64,000 nucleotides of DNA from Botryotinia globosa. Lineage: Eukaryota; Ascomycota; Leotiomycetes; Helotiales; Sclerotiniaceae. Positions within the stretch are counted from its first letter, which is position 1. Each line of letters starts with the position of its first letter. The notes under the pieces are model-generated. The model ran no database searches and was not told the DNA's origin. It worked only from the letters and a program-made list of their open reading frames with translations. The translations under genes were made by a program, and so were the position numbers. The DNA lies in contig RCSZ01000013.1 in assembly GCA_014898425.1 (NCBI GenBank), positions 1,116,001 to 1,180,000 of the forward strand, in the 5' to 3' direction. Below, piece after piece: positions 11,576 to 24,555 of the stretch.

Positions 11576-14108
11576 GTTGAATGTTGATTGATGTTGGAGT
11601 TTGATGTTGAGGTTGATTTGGTGTTGTATCGTGTTGTGTTGTATCGTATGAAGCTCTTTTATTTTGATTATCAACGTTGTTTTTTTGGGGGGAGCTTACA
11701 TGTACGAAATGCCACGAGTTTGCGGATATGAGTTAGGGTTTGTTTATACAGTCGCGTATTTTACCTCATTTTAATAGATTGGTTACAGTAGATAGAATTT
11801 AGATAAGCTATGTTCAATGCTAGTGAGGGGGTGATGTAATGGAATTAGGGCTAGATGGGCTGTTAAGATGGTGGTCAATGCTGGCAAGTTTATTTTGTGC
11901 TAGTAATCTGAAAGGAGAATCAGACCGGGGGGACTTGTAGGAAACCCAATATAGCTTCATATTCACCGAGGTGATCTGGGATAATTTGAAGAGTGTCAGG
12001 AAGAGCTCATTAATCTTGTGCAGCAAGTACCTTTCAAGCGGTGGGTTTCTTTTGAGCATCTACGTCTTTCCAATTCTGATGGTCTGAAAGTTTTCGACTA
12101 ATTTTCAATCTAAATTAGCGTGGCCATTTAGTGAGTAACCACTTCCGGAACGCTAGCTATAAATAATAAAGCTAATATATTGTAAACAATCCTTGTACCA
12201 TTTGAATATCCAGATTCCGCTATGTGATACAGCACACATTATTCCATCACCCGCCTGGTCCAATTGAAGAAGTAATTATCAATTTCTTTTCTCTCCATCT
12301 CCTATTTCCTATTTCCCCTTCCATTCTCCCCATTTATTCACCTTGGAGAGGGGATAACGGATCTCCTTTACTCTCCTGTCAGACTACTCTGCCTCGGCAT
12401 CAAAGATCCCTATCAATAGTTTAGCACTAGCACAATAAAAAGAGCCTATGGATCAAATAATACTCTCTAGCCAGAAACCGGCTAGCAATACCGAGGTGCG
12501 CTTTTATGAGTTTCCATTCAGCCTTTGTATCTAAAATAACAGTGCATATATAAGAAGAGAAACCTACGCCCCTGTTGTTTTAAAGCTCTTACACCCAAGA
12601 ATAACAACACAAATACAAAAATGGCAACTCTTGTAATCTCAATCCCCCTCAATCCCCCTCTATCCCCCCCAATCCCCCCCCCCTTTCCCCGGTCTCCCTC
12701 CCCATCTACCCTATTCCCCTCATTTTCAAAACTTTACAGTTGTTCCAATCAATATCGTACAGTCACCCATATACTCCCACACCCTCAAATCACCATATTT
12801 TGATATATCCATATCCATATCACCAAATCATCTTACCAAATAGTTACATAGCCATATCACCCTACAAAACATCCCACCTAAACCTCACACATAACCCCCA
12901 TCACACCCTACCCCGCAGACCCCCCACAAATCCCTCCACAATCCACAAACACTACACCCCACTCCACAACCTTACCATCTCCCCAGATCCAGACCCTCAA
13001 CATCGAGGTGCACACACAACCATCATCAAAACCTCAACGTATCCCTACATTAGTCTCACACCCTATACACATCTTTCTCCTCCCCTCCCCTCCCCCATTT
13101 CCACATTTCCCATTCCCCAGAAAGATCCAACCACAAAAGAGATTATCTCATCCCACTACACCGTCGATTCTCCCCCCCCCCCCTTTCTCCTTTCTCCTGC
13201 CTCCTTTCTCCTTTTCCGAGACGCTCGATAAAAATATTCCATTTCCATCACCATACTCATCCCCATCCCACTTTCTATCTCCCAGCTATCTGCATACCCA
13301 TCCCCATCTCCCACCTTCCAATAAAAGGTAGGAAAGAGAGCTAGATGATTATTCCTTCCTTATCAATATTAACTATCAACTACCAGTTATCAATCTTTAA
13401 CTATATACTCACTATTGACTATCAATTATCACTCATTATATATCTCTCTATCCCCAATTTATATTATACTTATACCCCCTCTATTCGATCCAATCCAATC
13501 CAATCCAATCTACACCTTTATTCAAATCATTCCATCATTCCAATTACCATCCACACTATCCACATCTCAATCCCAATCCCAATCCCAAGTACCACCACAC
13601 CTCTACCTGACTTCTGTCGCCAAACGACCAAGAGACTGAGATACCTATTAGGAGATCACAGAAGGGAAGTGCAGAGACAATGAACAATAAATATGAATTC
13701 ATGAGCATCAAATCACCACTCGGTAGACATCACATATACGGTAAAGCATATCCTTACCTTGACATCTCGTTGTAAAACTTCAGAAGCTCACCTGCCAGAA
13801 ATCACATGCACAGTAAAAAAGATTGTCTAACTCATTGCAATTCGTCTAAAGAAGACCGCGGGTATCTACTAGACCAGATGGAACCAAGCCAATCATTGTT
13901 CAACACAATGCAGCCAACTATCTATCTACCATCTCCAATTCCCCCTAGTAATACCAAACCAAATCTTCTTTCAACTCCTCATCTATGCAAGACTGCAATT
14001 AAATTCAGTCCAATAAGATCATGTACTTTAGTCTAGACGCATCTATTGCGCTAGTATATCCGCCAAGATACGGATGGATGTTCTATCCTTCACATCTTTC
14101 TTCGATAA
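11576..14108. other. Intergenic, pyrimidine-rich on the + strand
   Basis: No credible gene is seen. From about 12620 to 13600 the + strand is strongly C/T-biased, with C-runs (12664-12682 and 13173-13182) and repeated CCAATCCAAT at about 13490-13510. The open frames there are products of the biased composition. Confidence 0.5.
12621..13330. repeat. Low-complexity C/T-rich tract
   Basis: Long C-runs and TCCCC motifs lie on one strand with few G residues. The tract is upstream of the minus-strand repeat-rich gene and downstream of the insulysin gene. Confidence 0.7.
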
Positions 14109-17100
14109 TTATAACTTTGCATCCAACTCCTCAAACTCACTAATATGTTTGACCGGTTGTGGTCCAGCAGTAACTTGCAACATACCCTTGAATTGTCGGA
14201 CATCCGTGATAACATATGGTACAGTACCATTGCCTTCAGCTTTGACGGCAATAGCTTCTCCATCTTCAGCATCTTTACGATCCTTATTGATCGCAAGAAC
14301 AGTTTGTTCCTCTGGTTTTGCTTCTGGCAAAGAGGTTCCTTGAGCAATGAGGTGAATAGAGAGTTTAGAACGAAGTGGAGAGGATGGTAGGATAAATTGA
14401 TTATAGAATTGAATCATATCTTCCTTGGTGAGTGCTTTGACATTGGCAGCATCGTGATGGACTTTGGAAGGGGTTAGTACTATCAAGTCAATAGTCTATA
14501 CGGAATAACTTACCAAGCTCAAAGTCAAAGTACTCATAATCAATATGAGACCATAAACGATTTGATTCTTGATCCAAATTCTTCAATTTCTCCAATCTTT
14601 TGGTAATCAAACTTCTCTTGTGTCCTTCAAATTCGGAATCTGACATATTCTTGAGGATCTCTGAGTATCCAACCAAGAAAGAATCGATTCGCTCTTCAAG
14701 ATATTGTGGGGTTTTCTCACTTTGGATGATAAATCTATAAGCGATGGTAGTGGTTGTCGTCGAACAACCACTAAATACAACATAACCCAACTGCTCCTTT
14801 GTTCTTAATTGATCAAATGCTGGTTCATGAGTCATTTGATCGAGAAGAAGAGTCTTGGCTCGCTGGGGACGAATAGCCTTATCTCCAATAGATAGAACGT
14901 ATTCAATGCAGTGATTGACATTGGCTGGATCTTTCAAAGTCTTATGATAAACGAAATTGGCACCAGGTGGGAAGACCAAAGATCTACCTATTGGCCATTG
15001 AGTTTGTGGCAAGACTCTTGGCTTCAAAATACTTTCAGCTAAATCAGCCAATTTCAAAGCATCCTCCTTGTACAAGTTTCCATGTACAAAAGTTTCAATG
15101 TGCATCTGTCTTAATAGATGGGGGTAAAATTGTTGAATGTCGTCCGCAGTAACATGTGGTAATTCGGCTAGATATTGCTCGTTGATGTAGCCTTTCTCGC
15201 TACTGAGCCATCTCATATAATCACCGACTTGATTATAAGGTTGTTGAAAGTCCCAGTTCTTCAAACCTCTTGCCAATCTCTCCTTGATAATATCGAATCG
15301 ATCTTGTTTGACTTCAAGATCTCGCATGGTAGTCAAGACCTTCTCCAAAAGAACAGGGAGCTTATCATTGTATCCGGAAACGCTAATTTCCAAACCCATC
15401 GAATGACTTGATACAGAGTATTCGAGTCCTGCAAGCTCAGCATCATAGGCGTATTCCTCCAACGCATCATAAACCAAATCGGTATACATTCTTGCTTTGA
15501 GAGAATTTTCTGCAGTGGCCATTGGTAAAGGATTTCTACACTGGATGAAAAGATTTGCTTTTGGAACCCAGAAGGTATCATCTAAGAACGAATTAGCTAT
15601 AGTTTTTGGAATGGACAAGGAAAATTACTGACCTTTCTTGAACCATGTTCTTACCGAGTCATCATTTCTGATCAACTTGGGAGAGATGGCGGGTGTTTTA
15701 ACTTCCTTCTTTTCAACCTCGAGTTTAGTTGGAATGAACTGGTTTACATGAGGTAAATGTAATTCTGGGAAACGTTCTCCTTTCTTGCTTGTAGCAGCCT
15801 TTTTGATTTCTTCCAAGAAATCCGCTGGAATTTTCTCGTATTTGTATTCTGTGCCATACCACTTCTCTTTCGAATCCCAACCACCAGGGAAAGTTTGAGA
15901 AGAGATTTGCATACGGAAGTTGTCAGCTCTTAAGCAATTGAGTCCAGCAGATATTTTTTCTCCATCAAACTTTCGAAGTCTGCCATGTCCACTGAGTAAC
16001 CATTCTCGAGGTAATGGTGTCTGCATGACAGCACTGATTTTGCTAGTAAATCTACTAGCTGGAGTCTTTTGCTTGAATTTGAAGTCGACATCGGCTAAAC
16101 CCTTTTGCTCATCAAAAATCCATTCTTGTGGTGGGGAATCTTTGAGTAATGCGATATACTGGAAGAAAACCTTGACAACTTCCTTGTAATTCTTGAGACC
16201 TTCTTCTGTCAGACGTATTTGACAACTGAACAAACCAGGAGTTCCAGGACATATTGCATAGACACCTAAGAAGAATTAGTATAAATTTGAAATCTTGAAG
16301 GAGGGATTTGGGAAAGGCCGCTAGGTTGAATCAAATAAAGTCAAACTTACCTGCACTCAAAGCATTTGCCCAGCCCTTAGACTTAATATAAGCCATGATA
16401 CTACCTGGTCCTTCATGTCCAATAAGATGTGTCAAATATCGACTTGGTTGAGATTCGAAAAGAAGTTCTTCATCGATGAATGGAATGGAAATATCCAAAG
16501 TTCGAGAATCCATAACTGGCTTAGCAAAATATTGGGTCGAGAGTTGATCTGGTCCATAAGGCTGTTCATCCTCCCACCGATTTTGTGGCAAGTCCTTGTT
16601 TCGTACACCGGCGAAAAGATCTGCCGCCCACGATTCCAACTTATCCAATGGCTCTCTTCCCAATATGACAAGCTTCATGCGATTTGCAGAATAATGTTTC
16701 TCGTGGAATTCCATAAACTTTTCCCGCACATTGATTCCCCGCGATTCTGGTTGTATTTTTAAAACCTCCAAATTTCCTGTCGAGAAGTGGCAATAAGGAT
16801 GTTTTGGATTCGATAGTGATTTATCCAATTGATGTAATCTCCATTGATCACTCTGTAAGTTCTTCTTGTTCTCCGAATCCACAGCCTTTAATTCTCTGTC
16901 CAAAGTCGAGTCGAGGAAAAGAGGATCTATGAAGAATTGCGCGAACCGATCGAGAGCGCCATACAGAGGCGAAGGGGTTGAATCTTTTGAGTCTGCATCC
17001 TCCCCTGATTTCGCAGCAACTTCAAAGTAATAATTTGTAGATGTGGCACCAGTATATGCATTGGAACTTCCGGAATGTGAGGAGAGGTATTGTGAATAAG

Positions 17101-18005
17101 CATTTTCAACAGGGTACTGTTCCAATTGTTAGTTGGTGATCAATCAATGTGGGAGATGTGCGAAAGTGCGCCACCTCTCCAGAAAAAGGGTATACAATAC
17201 CTTTTTGGTTCCCATGAAAAGTAGATGCTAGAAAGGAATCAAATGTCAGCTTGATTTCTCATAGCATGGAAATAATCATATTTACCTCTACAGCATGCGC
17301 CATGCCAGGGAAATCTTCAGGGTCACTGAAATTCCCCACATTGACGTCCATGGCTGCTGATGCTTTATCTGTTTCAGCATCATGAACGAGTAGAACCTCT
17401 AGCTGATTGGGAAGCTTAATAACTCGATAAGAACGATCATCTAAGCTGGGCGTTTCAAGTCGATCAGTGAGTCTCTCAACAAGTCTATGATGTACTCTCT
17501 GTTCTCTCAAAGGACTGTCGGGGGCAATTGGGCTCTTGGGTTGAGTGAAATTCGACATATCTGTTGCAGGGGTCGAAGAGGACCTGGAAAAGAATGACGG
17601 AGATTTCAAGGATTGTGAGGGAGAATTGGTATTTCGAAGTCTCAATTTCTGGTGATAAGTTGCAAAAGATGAACGAGAATACTGGTGTTGTTTAACCCCG
17701 CCAAGGTTGATCGTGGATTTCGAACCAGTGAATAATGGATATGGGTCCAAGGTCTGTGCGAAGGTTGATAGGAAGACAGGTTTCCGTGCTTGACCGTCTA
17801 TCAAGGTATTGAAGTGAAAGGAGTGAAGGGATCGATTATGAGTTGATGATGCTGGTTGTGGTCGCAGATGTTTTAGGGAGAAAAGGATCGTTGGTCTTTG
17901 TGACAATGGAGGAGGAAGGATTTGTTGTCTATGTAATATAATTGGATTCGTTGGTCTAGATAATCGTTGTCGAATAGAGCATTGGGCGGTTCCAGAACAG
18001 GTCAT
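14109..18005 (-). CDS. STE23: Insulin-degrading enzyme / a-factor-pheromone processing protease (M16, STE23-like)
   Basis: A zinc metalloprotease of the insulysin clan that degrades peptides inside a closed chamber. Exons are 18005-17286, 17227-17201 (27 nt), 17116-16351, 16265-15633, 15581-14514 and 14461-14109; the product is 1188 aa. The inverted zinc motif HAVEH is split by intron 1: HAVE closes exon 1 and H opens exon 2. The third zinc ligand is a Glu in the following helix region. Exon 3 continues with YPVENAYSQY and GSSNAYTGATSTNYYFEV, as in insulysins. The C-terminus has the typical LREQLGYVV-like segment (RTKEQLGYVVFSG). The normal length is about 1000 aa; the excess is an Arg/Ser-rich N-terminal extension of 149 residues before an internal Met at 17558. 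That extension could be a mitochondrial presequence or untranslated if the internal ATG is used. Confidence 0.96.
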
Positions 18006-18142
18006 TCAGCCAGCCAGGCAAGTATAAGACGCGTGGTCGGTTTGCCTTTGATTGTATGGAGGAGGTAGGATGACAAGTTGATGGGAGGCAATTGAGATTG
18101 ACCGGTCGATTTTTGAGAGGATGAATCTCGAAAGAGATGGGG

Positions 18143-18172
18143 AGGTAGGTAGGTAGGTAGGTAGGTAGGGTA
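18143..18172. repeat. (GGTA)n tetranucleotide microsatellite
   Basis: About seven head-to-tail copies in the leader or promoter of the insulysin gene. Confidence 0.9.
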
Positions 18173-18527
18173 GGTATAAGAGAAGAGAAAGGAAGTTATG
18201 TAGGAGGACCCTTTGAACCCTTTGAACCCTGATGGCGAAAGTATATAATGTCAAGGATAAAGTAAGGGAGGGACTTTGGTAAAAGTTAAATGATACTAAA
18301 GGAGGGAGGAAGATCTGAGTCTTTGATGTAATATGTATGGATGTTAGTTTGGTGAACCAACCTTACAACCGGTGAACCTTACAACCGGTGAACCTATCAG
18401 AAAATGATTATGTAAATAGTATTAGAACATTCAAAAACATGACGATATTTTCTCTCAACAAACGGGATCAACGGACTGGATTTACAATCAATGGAGCTAT
18501 AAGATATAAATAAGATGATGTATATAA

Positions 18528-18532
<5 letters not shown>

Positions 18533-18563
<31 letters not shown>
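18533..18563. repeat. (AT)n dinucleotide microsatellite
   Basis: An uninterrupted run of about 15 AT units. Confidence 0.93.
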
Positions 18564-18568
<5 letters not shown>

Positions 18569-19113
18569 CTGGGAATGAAAGTCGAAAGGGGTCGATGTGT
18601 GCAGGAGAGTATAAAATGGTAGGTAAATAGATAAATAGTATATATTCAACAAGTATACGATAAATCAACACATAATACCACAATGACTTTGGGGATTTCT
18701 CTTCTGGAATCGGAATCACTCGAATACTTTGTACGATTCGTGTAATTCGTGTGATACCCATCCAATCTCTCTGATTCTCCATGTTGGGTGTGTGCCGTTT
18801 CATTTGTTTCAATTTCGTGCTTCCTCTCACCACTATTGCCATACATACAACATGACACAACAACGTCAGCAATTCCCCTGTTCGCATTGGGATCGTGGTT
18901 CGCCATTCAGTCATTTGTGTTTAAGCCATTGCCCGTCCCATCAACTATTCACATTAGCGATCAATATCAGCCGTGGAAGAATCAACAAGTCAACAAACCT
19001 AAGAAGTAGGACCAGCGACATCAGCTACACCGGCATTAGCAACATCACCATCAGCGTCACTATCACCAAAAACATCGATAAGATGGCGGTGTCCAGTAGC
19101 GGTGAATATAGCT

Positions 19114-19144
19114 AGGGAGAATAAGGGAGAATAAGGGAGAATAA
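19114..19144. repeat. Three copies of a 10-bp unit (GGGAGAATAA)
   Basis: Direct tandem copies, visible by eye. Confidence 0.88.
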
Positions 19145-19584
19145 TGATAATCTATTCCCTTTTGATGCTACTACTGATTGGACCCTTGGATCTTTCTTCT
19201 TCGGATCCTTGTTCTCATCAATTAGCCTTATTCGCCTTCTTTTCCCCTCCATGCATCAGATCCATTGAACCCCTCATTTACCTCTGAGATAAAAAGTCCG
19301 ATTTGATATGATTCCCTGCCACCTCACCTGGACACCCCAAGGTACTTGGTAGTCGAGTGTATGGACTCAACAACACCTGGACATTGGATATCAAGAGCAT
19401 GGACTCAACAACACCTCGGTATTTGATATATTAAGAGCACGGAATATCACATCAGAGTCTAATTATATGTATGATGAGAGGAAAAATCGCTGTAATTTTG
19501 GATTTCGATTTAGTGCAACCATAAAAGATGACTATCTAGATATATACGAGTATATACCTACCTACTACCTAGATACATACGATA

Positions 19585-19741
19585 CCTAGATATATAAACC
19601 TAGATATATAACCTAGATATAAACCTAGATATATAAACCTAGATATATAAACCTATACATATAAACCTAGATATATAAACCTAGATATATAAACCTATAC
19701 ATATAACCCTATACATATAAACCTATACATATAAACCTAGG
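19585..19741. repeat. 14-bp minisatellite with two alternating unit types
   Basis: About eleven units, either CCTAGATATATAAA or CCTATACATATAAA, some one or two bases shorter. The two unit types are interspersed. Confidence 0.92.
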
Positions 19742-20615
19742 TCTCTAGTAAATATCCCCTCGTCCTTCTTCACTCAACCAAATACATCTGTAAATTGTAA
19801 TGTCGTACGCGGTTGAACTACCATACTGTACCACTTTGTATCTTACATATCAAAGGGAAATGCTGCCACCAACCCGGATGATGGATTCTCAATCAACAAA
19901 CTCCAATTCCCATCAATAGACCGACTTTCTGTCCTCGTTCAATCTACCATTCACCGAACATGATGCTTCATCCCATATACACCCAAGTATCCATATGACA
20001 TCGAGTCCATCATGTCGTGTAACCAAAAGAGATATGGCAACACGCATGAACAGCACCAAAAAGGCAGACCTACCGTGGTATATCATATATGCAACAAACC
20101 GAAACGATACCCATGATTTAACACCCGTGGGACCTATCAATCACAAGGCCAATCTGCCGATAAAATACAGGTGCAGTTAACAAATGAAGATGATATATTT
20201 GGCTAATTGAGATTATCAGTAAATAACGAATCATTCATCACCCATTTTCTTCTCTCAAATTTTCTTCACTGCAGCCTTTTCAATACATTGTTGTCTGTAC
20301 ATGCATCGGTAGACGGGTAAATTTATTGATCACAAAACGAAAAGTTGAAAGAAAAACTCCAAGTGTCAAGTTGACGAAGAAGAGGTGAGTGTACAACATG
20401 TCAATGAACGATACTAGGCCGATTTCTGCATTTCAACCTCCACCCGATTTACTTTTTTCTTCGTCCACCCTGACCATATACCGCCTCAAATTTCTGACTC
20501 GTCCTCTTCATGTCAAATCCCTTTTCTTCTTTCACACAATCAGACCATTCCATTAAATTCTCCTCGTACAAGATCCACAAGATGACGAAGTCACACTTCT
20601 TTCTCTTTACGCAAG

Positions 20616-20873
20616 ATGGCATCCGCAGATGATCACATCAGAGATTCTAGTGCTTCCTCCCATCAATTGAAAGCTCGAGACTACCTCGGATCCAAAACGT
20701 GAGTACAAGATTTCTTCGTACCAGATACGACGAGTCAAAAGATTGGCGGGAGTAACCTTATCATCTTGTTTACCAATGAAATGTCCGGTTTCAGATCTTC
20801 AAGTGGAAGAGATCGATCTTGGTACTATTTACATCTGGCAAACTCGAGGTGGGAAATAGCCGAATTTAGATGA
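20616..20873 (+). CDS. Possible small spliced gene, 53 aa, unknown
   Basis: An ATG at 20616 opens a frame that runs into a consensus GTGAGT donor (exon 20616-20698). A TTTCAG acceptor resumes the frame (exon 20795-20873) to a TGA. The predicted product is a 53-residue hydrophilic peptide beginning MASADDHIRDSS, with no signal peptide, cysteines or known motif. The only support is frame continuity through good splice sites, which can occur by chance. It sits alone in a gene-poor region; I regard it as a candidate, not a firm gene. Confidence 0.25.
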
Positions 20874-23028
20874 GATGATGTGGCCAACGGATATATATCC
20901 GCATTGGTCACGCGAGGATAATTAAACCTTTCTTCTTGATCTTCGACATTACTCATGAGATATTGGTGCATTTAACCTCGCACGACTCTTGAAATTTGGG
21001 GGTGACTATGTTGGTAAGCCAGTTTCTCGCCACCAACGTTCTTCTAGCGAATGAAGCCGTGGACAGACATACTTATTATTCCCGATTACCTACATTTTGC
21101 CTCCCCCCTCAACGTTTAGTAAGAAGGCTGAGTATATCGCAAACACCTCGGTGGCTTTCATACTGGTGTAGTGGTAAATGATGTAGATCACAAATCACAT
21201 TACATATCACGTATCCGAGGACCTAGGTATGCTCACAACCTCACATGTGAAGCGAGGCTCGGTCCAAAAGATATCTGTCATGGACAGACACATGTCTAGA
21301 TGATAGATAGCCTTGGGTATTAGCGACTACCCCTCCTTGATACAAATAATGAACCATGGCATGTTACTTTCACTTGTCCCTGCCTCCGCTAAATACCGCT
21401 TCTTGCATAGGTAGCTAGATATTTTTCTGGAGTTTTCATATCAAGATATTAGGTAGGTACCTACCAAAGGATCATTTCAGCACTGCGATCTTTTCACTGC
21501 ACATAAGGTTACCTCTCGAGATAACCAACACTCCATATTCACAATCACTTCTCAAACTATAGGACCTAGATGACCTCGAGTACTTAATCAAGACGACAGA
21601 TTCATCTCTTCCAACACAAGTCAAGTCGCAGCTAATCATTTCCTAAACCCCCCTCCATTCAAGAAACCCTCATCTCATCTCATCGCATTCCATCCCTTGC
21701 TCTCCACACTCTCCACACTCTCCACTCTCCCCAATCCTCCAACATCGCACCTACTACCACAACCCCAACCCACACATCCGACAAAACCGTCACAATAATC
21801 TCATCCCCTATCTCATTTCATCTCCCATGTAACATGTAACATGTAACATCACATAGTATGAAACATGCATACCTAGCTAGAGGTAGTTTGTAATAAAACG
21901 TGGCAGGGAGACGATGTTTTCTAGTATAGGTCTAGGTAAATGTAGGTTTACGATACTGTTTAGCCCTAAGTGTATTTTGATAGATTTGAGGAAGAAGGAG
22001 AGAGGAGATTGTATTGTGTAATATTGTAACCACATCTTTGCATTTCGAGACATCTATTCAGACTACACAGAGTAGAATTCTTTTGTGTAGAAAATCAGAT
22101 AGGTTTATTCTCATTTCCATTTCCATTTCCATTCCACCCATTCCAAGATATCCTTCCAAACATCTTTCTCTCACCAATCACAGCCCAAATCAACCCCCCC
22201 AACTCCATTCTTATATCCCCAATACCCCCTCCTCTTCTCCTCTCCTCGAGATCCCCAACTTCTATTTCCTCCCATATCATATCATATCATATCTCCTCCC
22301 TCCCTTCCTCCCTCCCTTCCTCCCTTCCTCCCTCCCTCCCTCCCCCTCTCCACCATCCAACATCCCCCTATACCACCCAACCCCAACCCAAGCACCCAAA
22401 AACCACACACTCAAAAATCCATTCCCCAACCACCCGACCAGCCAACCAGCCAACCAGCCCTCCACCAACTTCCCCAATTCCCTTTACACTGCCATTTCTA
22501 TATCCACACAATTCTTCGAAACCCGATCCTAGAATTTCCCAACGAAAATCCGTACCCAATTATTCACAAAGATTGAAGCGAGGTGAACAATGTGCATTTG
22601 ATCAAGTAACTTTATGATTGCTGCCTAGATTCGAAATCCAAATTCGAAATTGTGTATTCATATTTCTATACTCACTAATATCGATATATACACACTTCGT
22701 CAACGCCAAGAATTTGATATCCATACCAAAGTAGTGATACAATACAACATATCATCAAGTAACTCTGGAGCGGCAATGTACAGTATATAACGGGCGGGAT
22801 ATTCTATCTTCCTGAAATAACTCTTCCGTCTGCTCTCTGGTAAGAATCCACAGTACACCAACCCTCTCCCCGTAATAGTCGCATGGTGATGATTGTGCCT
22901 CGTTCTATCTCTAGCCCATTGATTTTCTGATCGTTATGTATTATAATAGTCTATATCCCGTGACCGTACAAATATATCTTTTCATTCCGTGAATCGCTAA
23001 TCTTATATTATATCTCGCCCTCCACTAA
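20874..23028. other. Gene-poor interval with a polypyrimidine tract
   Basis: Nothing coding is recognised. A CCTCCCTT-type tract lies at about 22286-22345 within a wider C/T-rich stretch (about 22190-22480). Three copies of the short motif ATGTAACATGT overlap at about 21827-21850. Confidence 0.5.
22286..22345. repeat. Polypyrimidine CCTCCCTT-type tract
   Basis: An almost pure C/T strand of about 60 bp made of TCCC and TTCC units. Confidence 0.88.
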
Positions 23029-23985
23029 CTACCGTCCAATTGGCATCAATGCTCCCGCCACACTTCCAACTCCTCGTTCCGTCGCTAGCAGGTTAAATTG
23101 TGCAGCCGCGTTCCTTGTATCTGCGATTTCTATTTGGATTCCTAGGCCATTGATGTATGCGCGGGTTTTAGGGGATATGGGTCGCATATCTTTGCCTAGG
23201 CCGAGGATTAAAAGATCTGTTGGAGAAGGGTGTGTTAGTTCAGAGAGCTTAGTTTCTTATGATAGATAATTGAGGAGAAAAGGAGAGGATGTAAGATGAA
23301 CAGTGGAAGAAGAAACAAAATGCAAATGATAGGAAAGGAACGAAAACATACCAGGCCGAGGCCACACACATCCCAGAACACCCCACGCTTCATCCCCGCA
23401 CTCAAATTGACCCTTCTTGTTAACCAATTCCGACTCCTCCCCCTCCTTCGCACCCCCAACCCAAGGTTTCCACCCAAACGCCTCACCCCCCACCAACAAA
23501 ACTCCAGCTCCTCCCCTCCATTTCCCACCCTTAAAAACCCCATCACCACCCACCTTCACACCACTATTCAAATGAAACCCATCGCTCAAACAAGCATCAA
23601 TACTCGTACTCGGCATCGGCGTATTCCCTAATACATCTAGCACCGAGAAATCCGTCTGTGTAGTTTCCGAAGAAGGCGGGCCACGGTCGTGAGTCGCGGG
23701 CGGATGGGAATGGGAACGCGAAGAGGGAGAAGATGTTCGCACGGAGGTTGGTTTTATGGGAGGGGAAGGTTTGCTGGGGGCGGATTGGGAGTAATGACGA
23801 GATTGGCAGATAGAGTAGGGTGCGTGATATGAGACTTTGAATGGATTTGAATGCTTAACTCTTGGTGCCAAACTCTGGCAAGAACCCAATCTTGTCCTTG
23901 CACAGGTTGAAATACTCGACCGCGGGGCGATAATTGCATTTGCGATTTCGGGAATGGAGGGGCTGATTTTGCGAAGGCGAGACAT
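23029..23985 (-). CDS. Mitochondrial complex I assembly factor, NDUFAF3-like (DUF498 family)
   Basis: Exons are 23985-23352 and 23216-23029, with a 135-nt intron (GTATGT donor, CAACAG acceptor); the product is 273 aa. The first 50-60 residues are rich in Arg and Ser with almost no acid, as in a mitochondrial presequence. A Ser/Pro-rich linker follows. The DUF498 fold starts at FSVLDVLGNTPMPSTSID and includes SDGFHLNSG and GGEAFGWKPW. The second exon gives DLLILGLGKDMRPISPKTR and IQIEIADTRNAAAQFNLL. These match the NDUFAF3 pattern of a hydrophobic strand, then a short helix, then the Asp-Thr-x-Asn-Ala segment before the terminal GALMP. In animals this protein helps assemble NADH dehydrogenase with NDUFAF4. 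An extra Gly-rich insertion precedes the intron. Confidence 0.9.
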
Positions 23986-24555
23986 ATTTTTGTTTCCGCG
24001 AAAGGATTTATTTGTTTGTTCGAAAGTTCTTCGTACTATTTGGATTCAACTCAGTTGCAATATTATCGGTATTCGTGATGTGGTAGTTGTTTGGGTGAGA
24101 ATATGATGAGGTTGCGTAGAGTAGGTATGGTGAAGAGTTCAGATGGACTTTGAGCTTTGAAAAGATTGGCGAATCAAAGAGCTCGGAAGTCATGAACGTC
24201 ATCATTGAGCTCTGTTTTACCGATATTCACCCGCTCCACGCATCTATTGGGCATCTTTTGAGTACTACCTCCAAATTAGTTCTATGAAGTTGGTGTCAAG
24301 TCCAGTGATTTCTCTTTCTTTAAAAAACAAAAACAAAATCGAATGATTATTCTTTTCCATACAAATGACTAGTCTTAGAAACTCGCTCTTCACAGCTGCT
24401 ACAATGGAGCATAGGTATTCGTGAATTGATGACATTTCTAGCATTCGAAAGACGACATGACATACGTAATCTAAACCCAATCTTCTCAATCTATCATGAA
24501 ATCCTCATCTACCAAGTACCATATACCTCTAATCATTTTATCTTGCCTCTTACTT
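23986..24555. other. Intergenic, no gene seen
   Basis: This stretch holds the promoter side of the NDUFAF3-like gene and the 3' flank of the dehydratase gene; both are on the minus strand. Confidence 0.45.

Larger units (their letters stand above)
18006..20615. other. Gene-poor interval rich in simple repeats
   Basis: No supported gene. It holds a GGTA tetranucleotide run, an AT dinucleotide tract, a 10-bp GGGAGAATAA triplication and a 14-bp minisatellite, each listed separately. The 5' part must contain the insulysin promoter. Confidence 0.5.

Noticed and set aside
12740..13683. Several Pro/Ser/His-rich plus-strand frames
   Set aside because: They follow from C/T-biased composition; no conserved residues or splice support.
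14967..16762. Several plus-strand frames inside the insulysin gene
   Set aside because: They are shadows of M16 exons.
22014..22532. 172-codon plus-strand Pro/Ser-rich frame
   Set aside because: Built on polypyrimidine repeats; composition alone explains its openness.
23296..23631. Plus-strand 111-codon frame opposite the NDUFAF3-like gene
   Set aside because: It is antisense to a well-supported coding exon.
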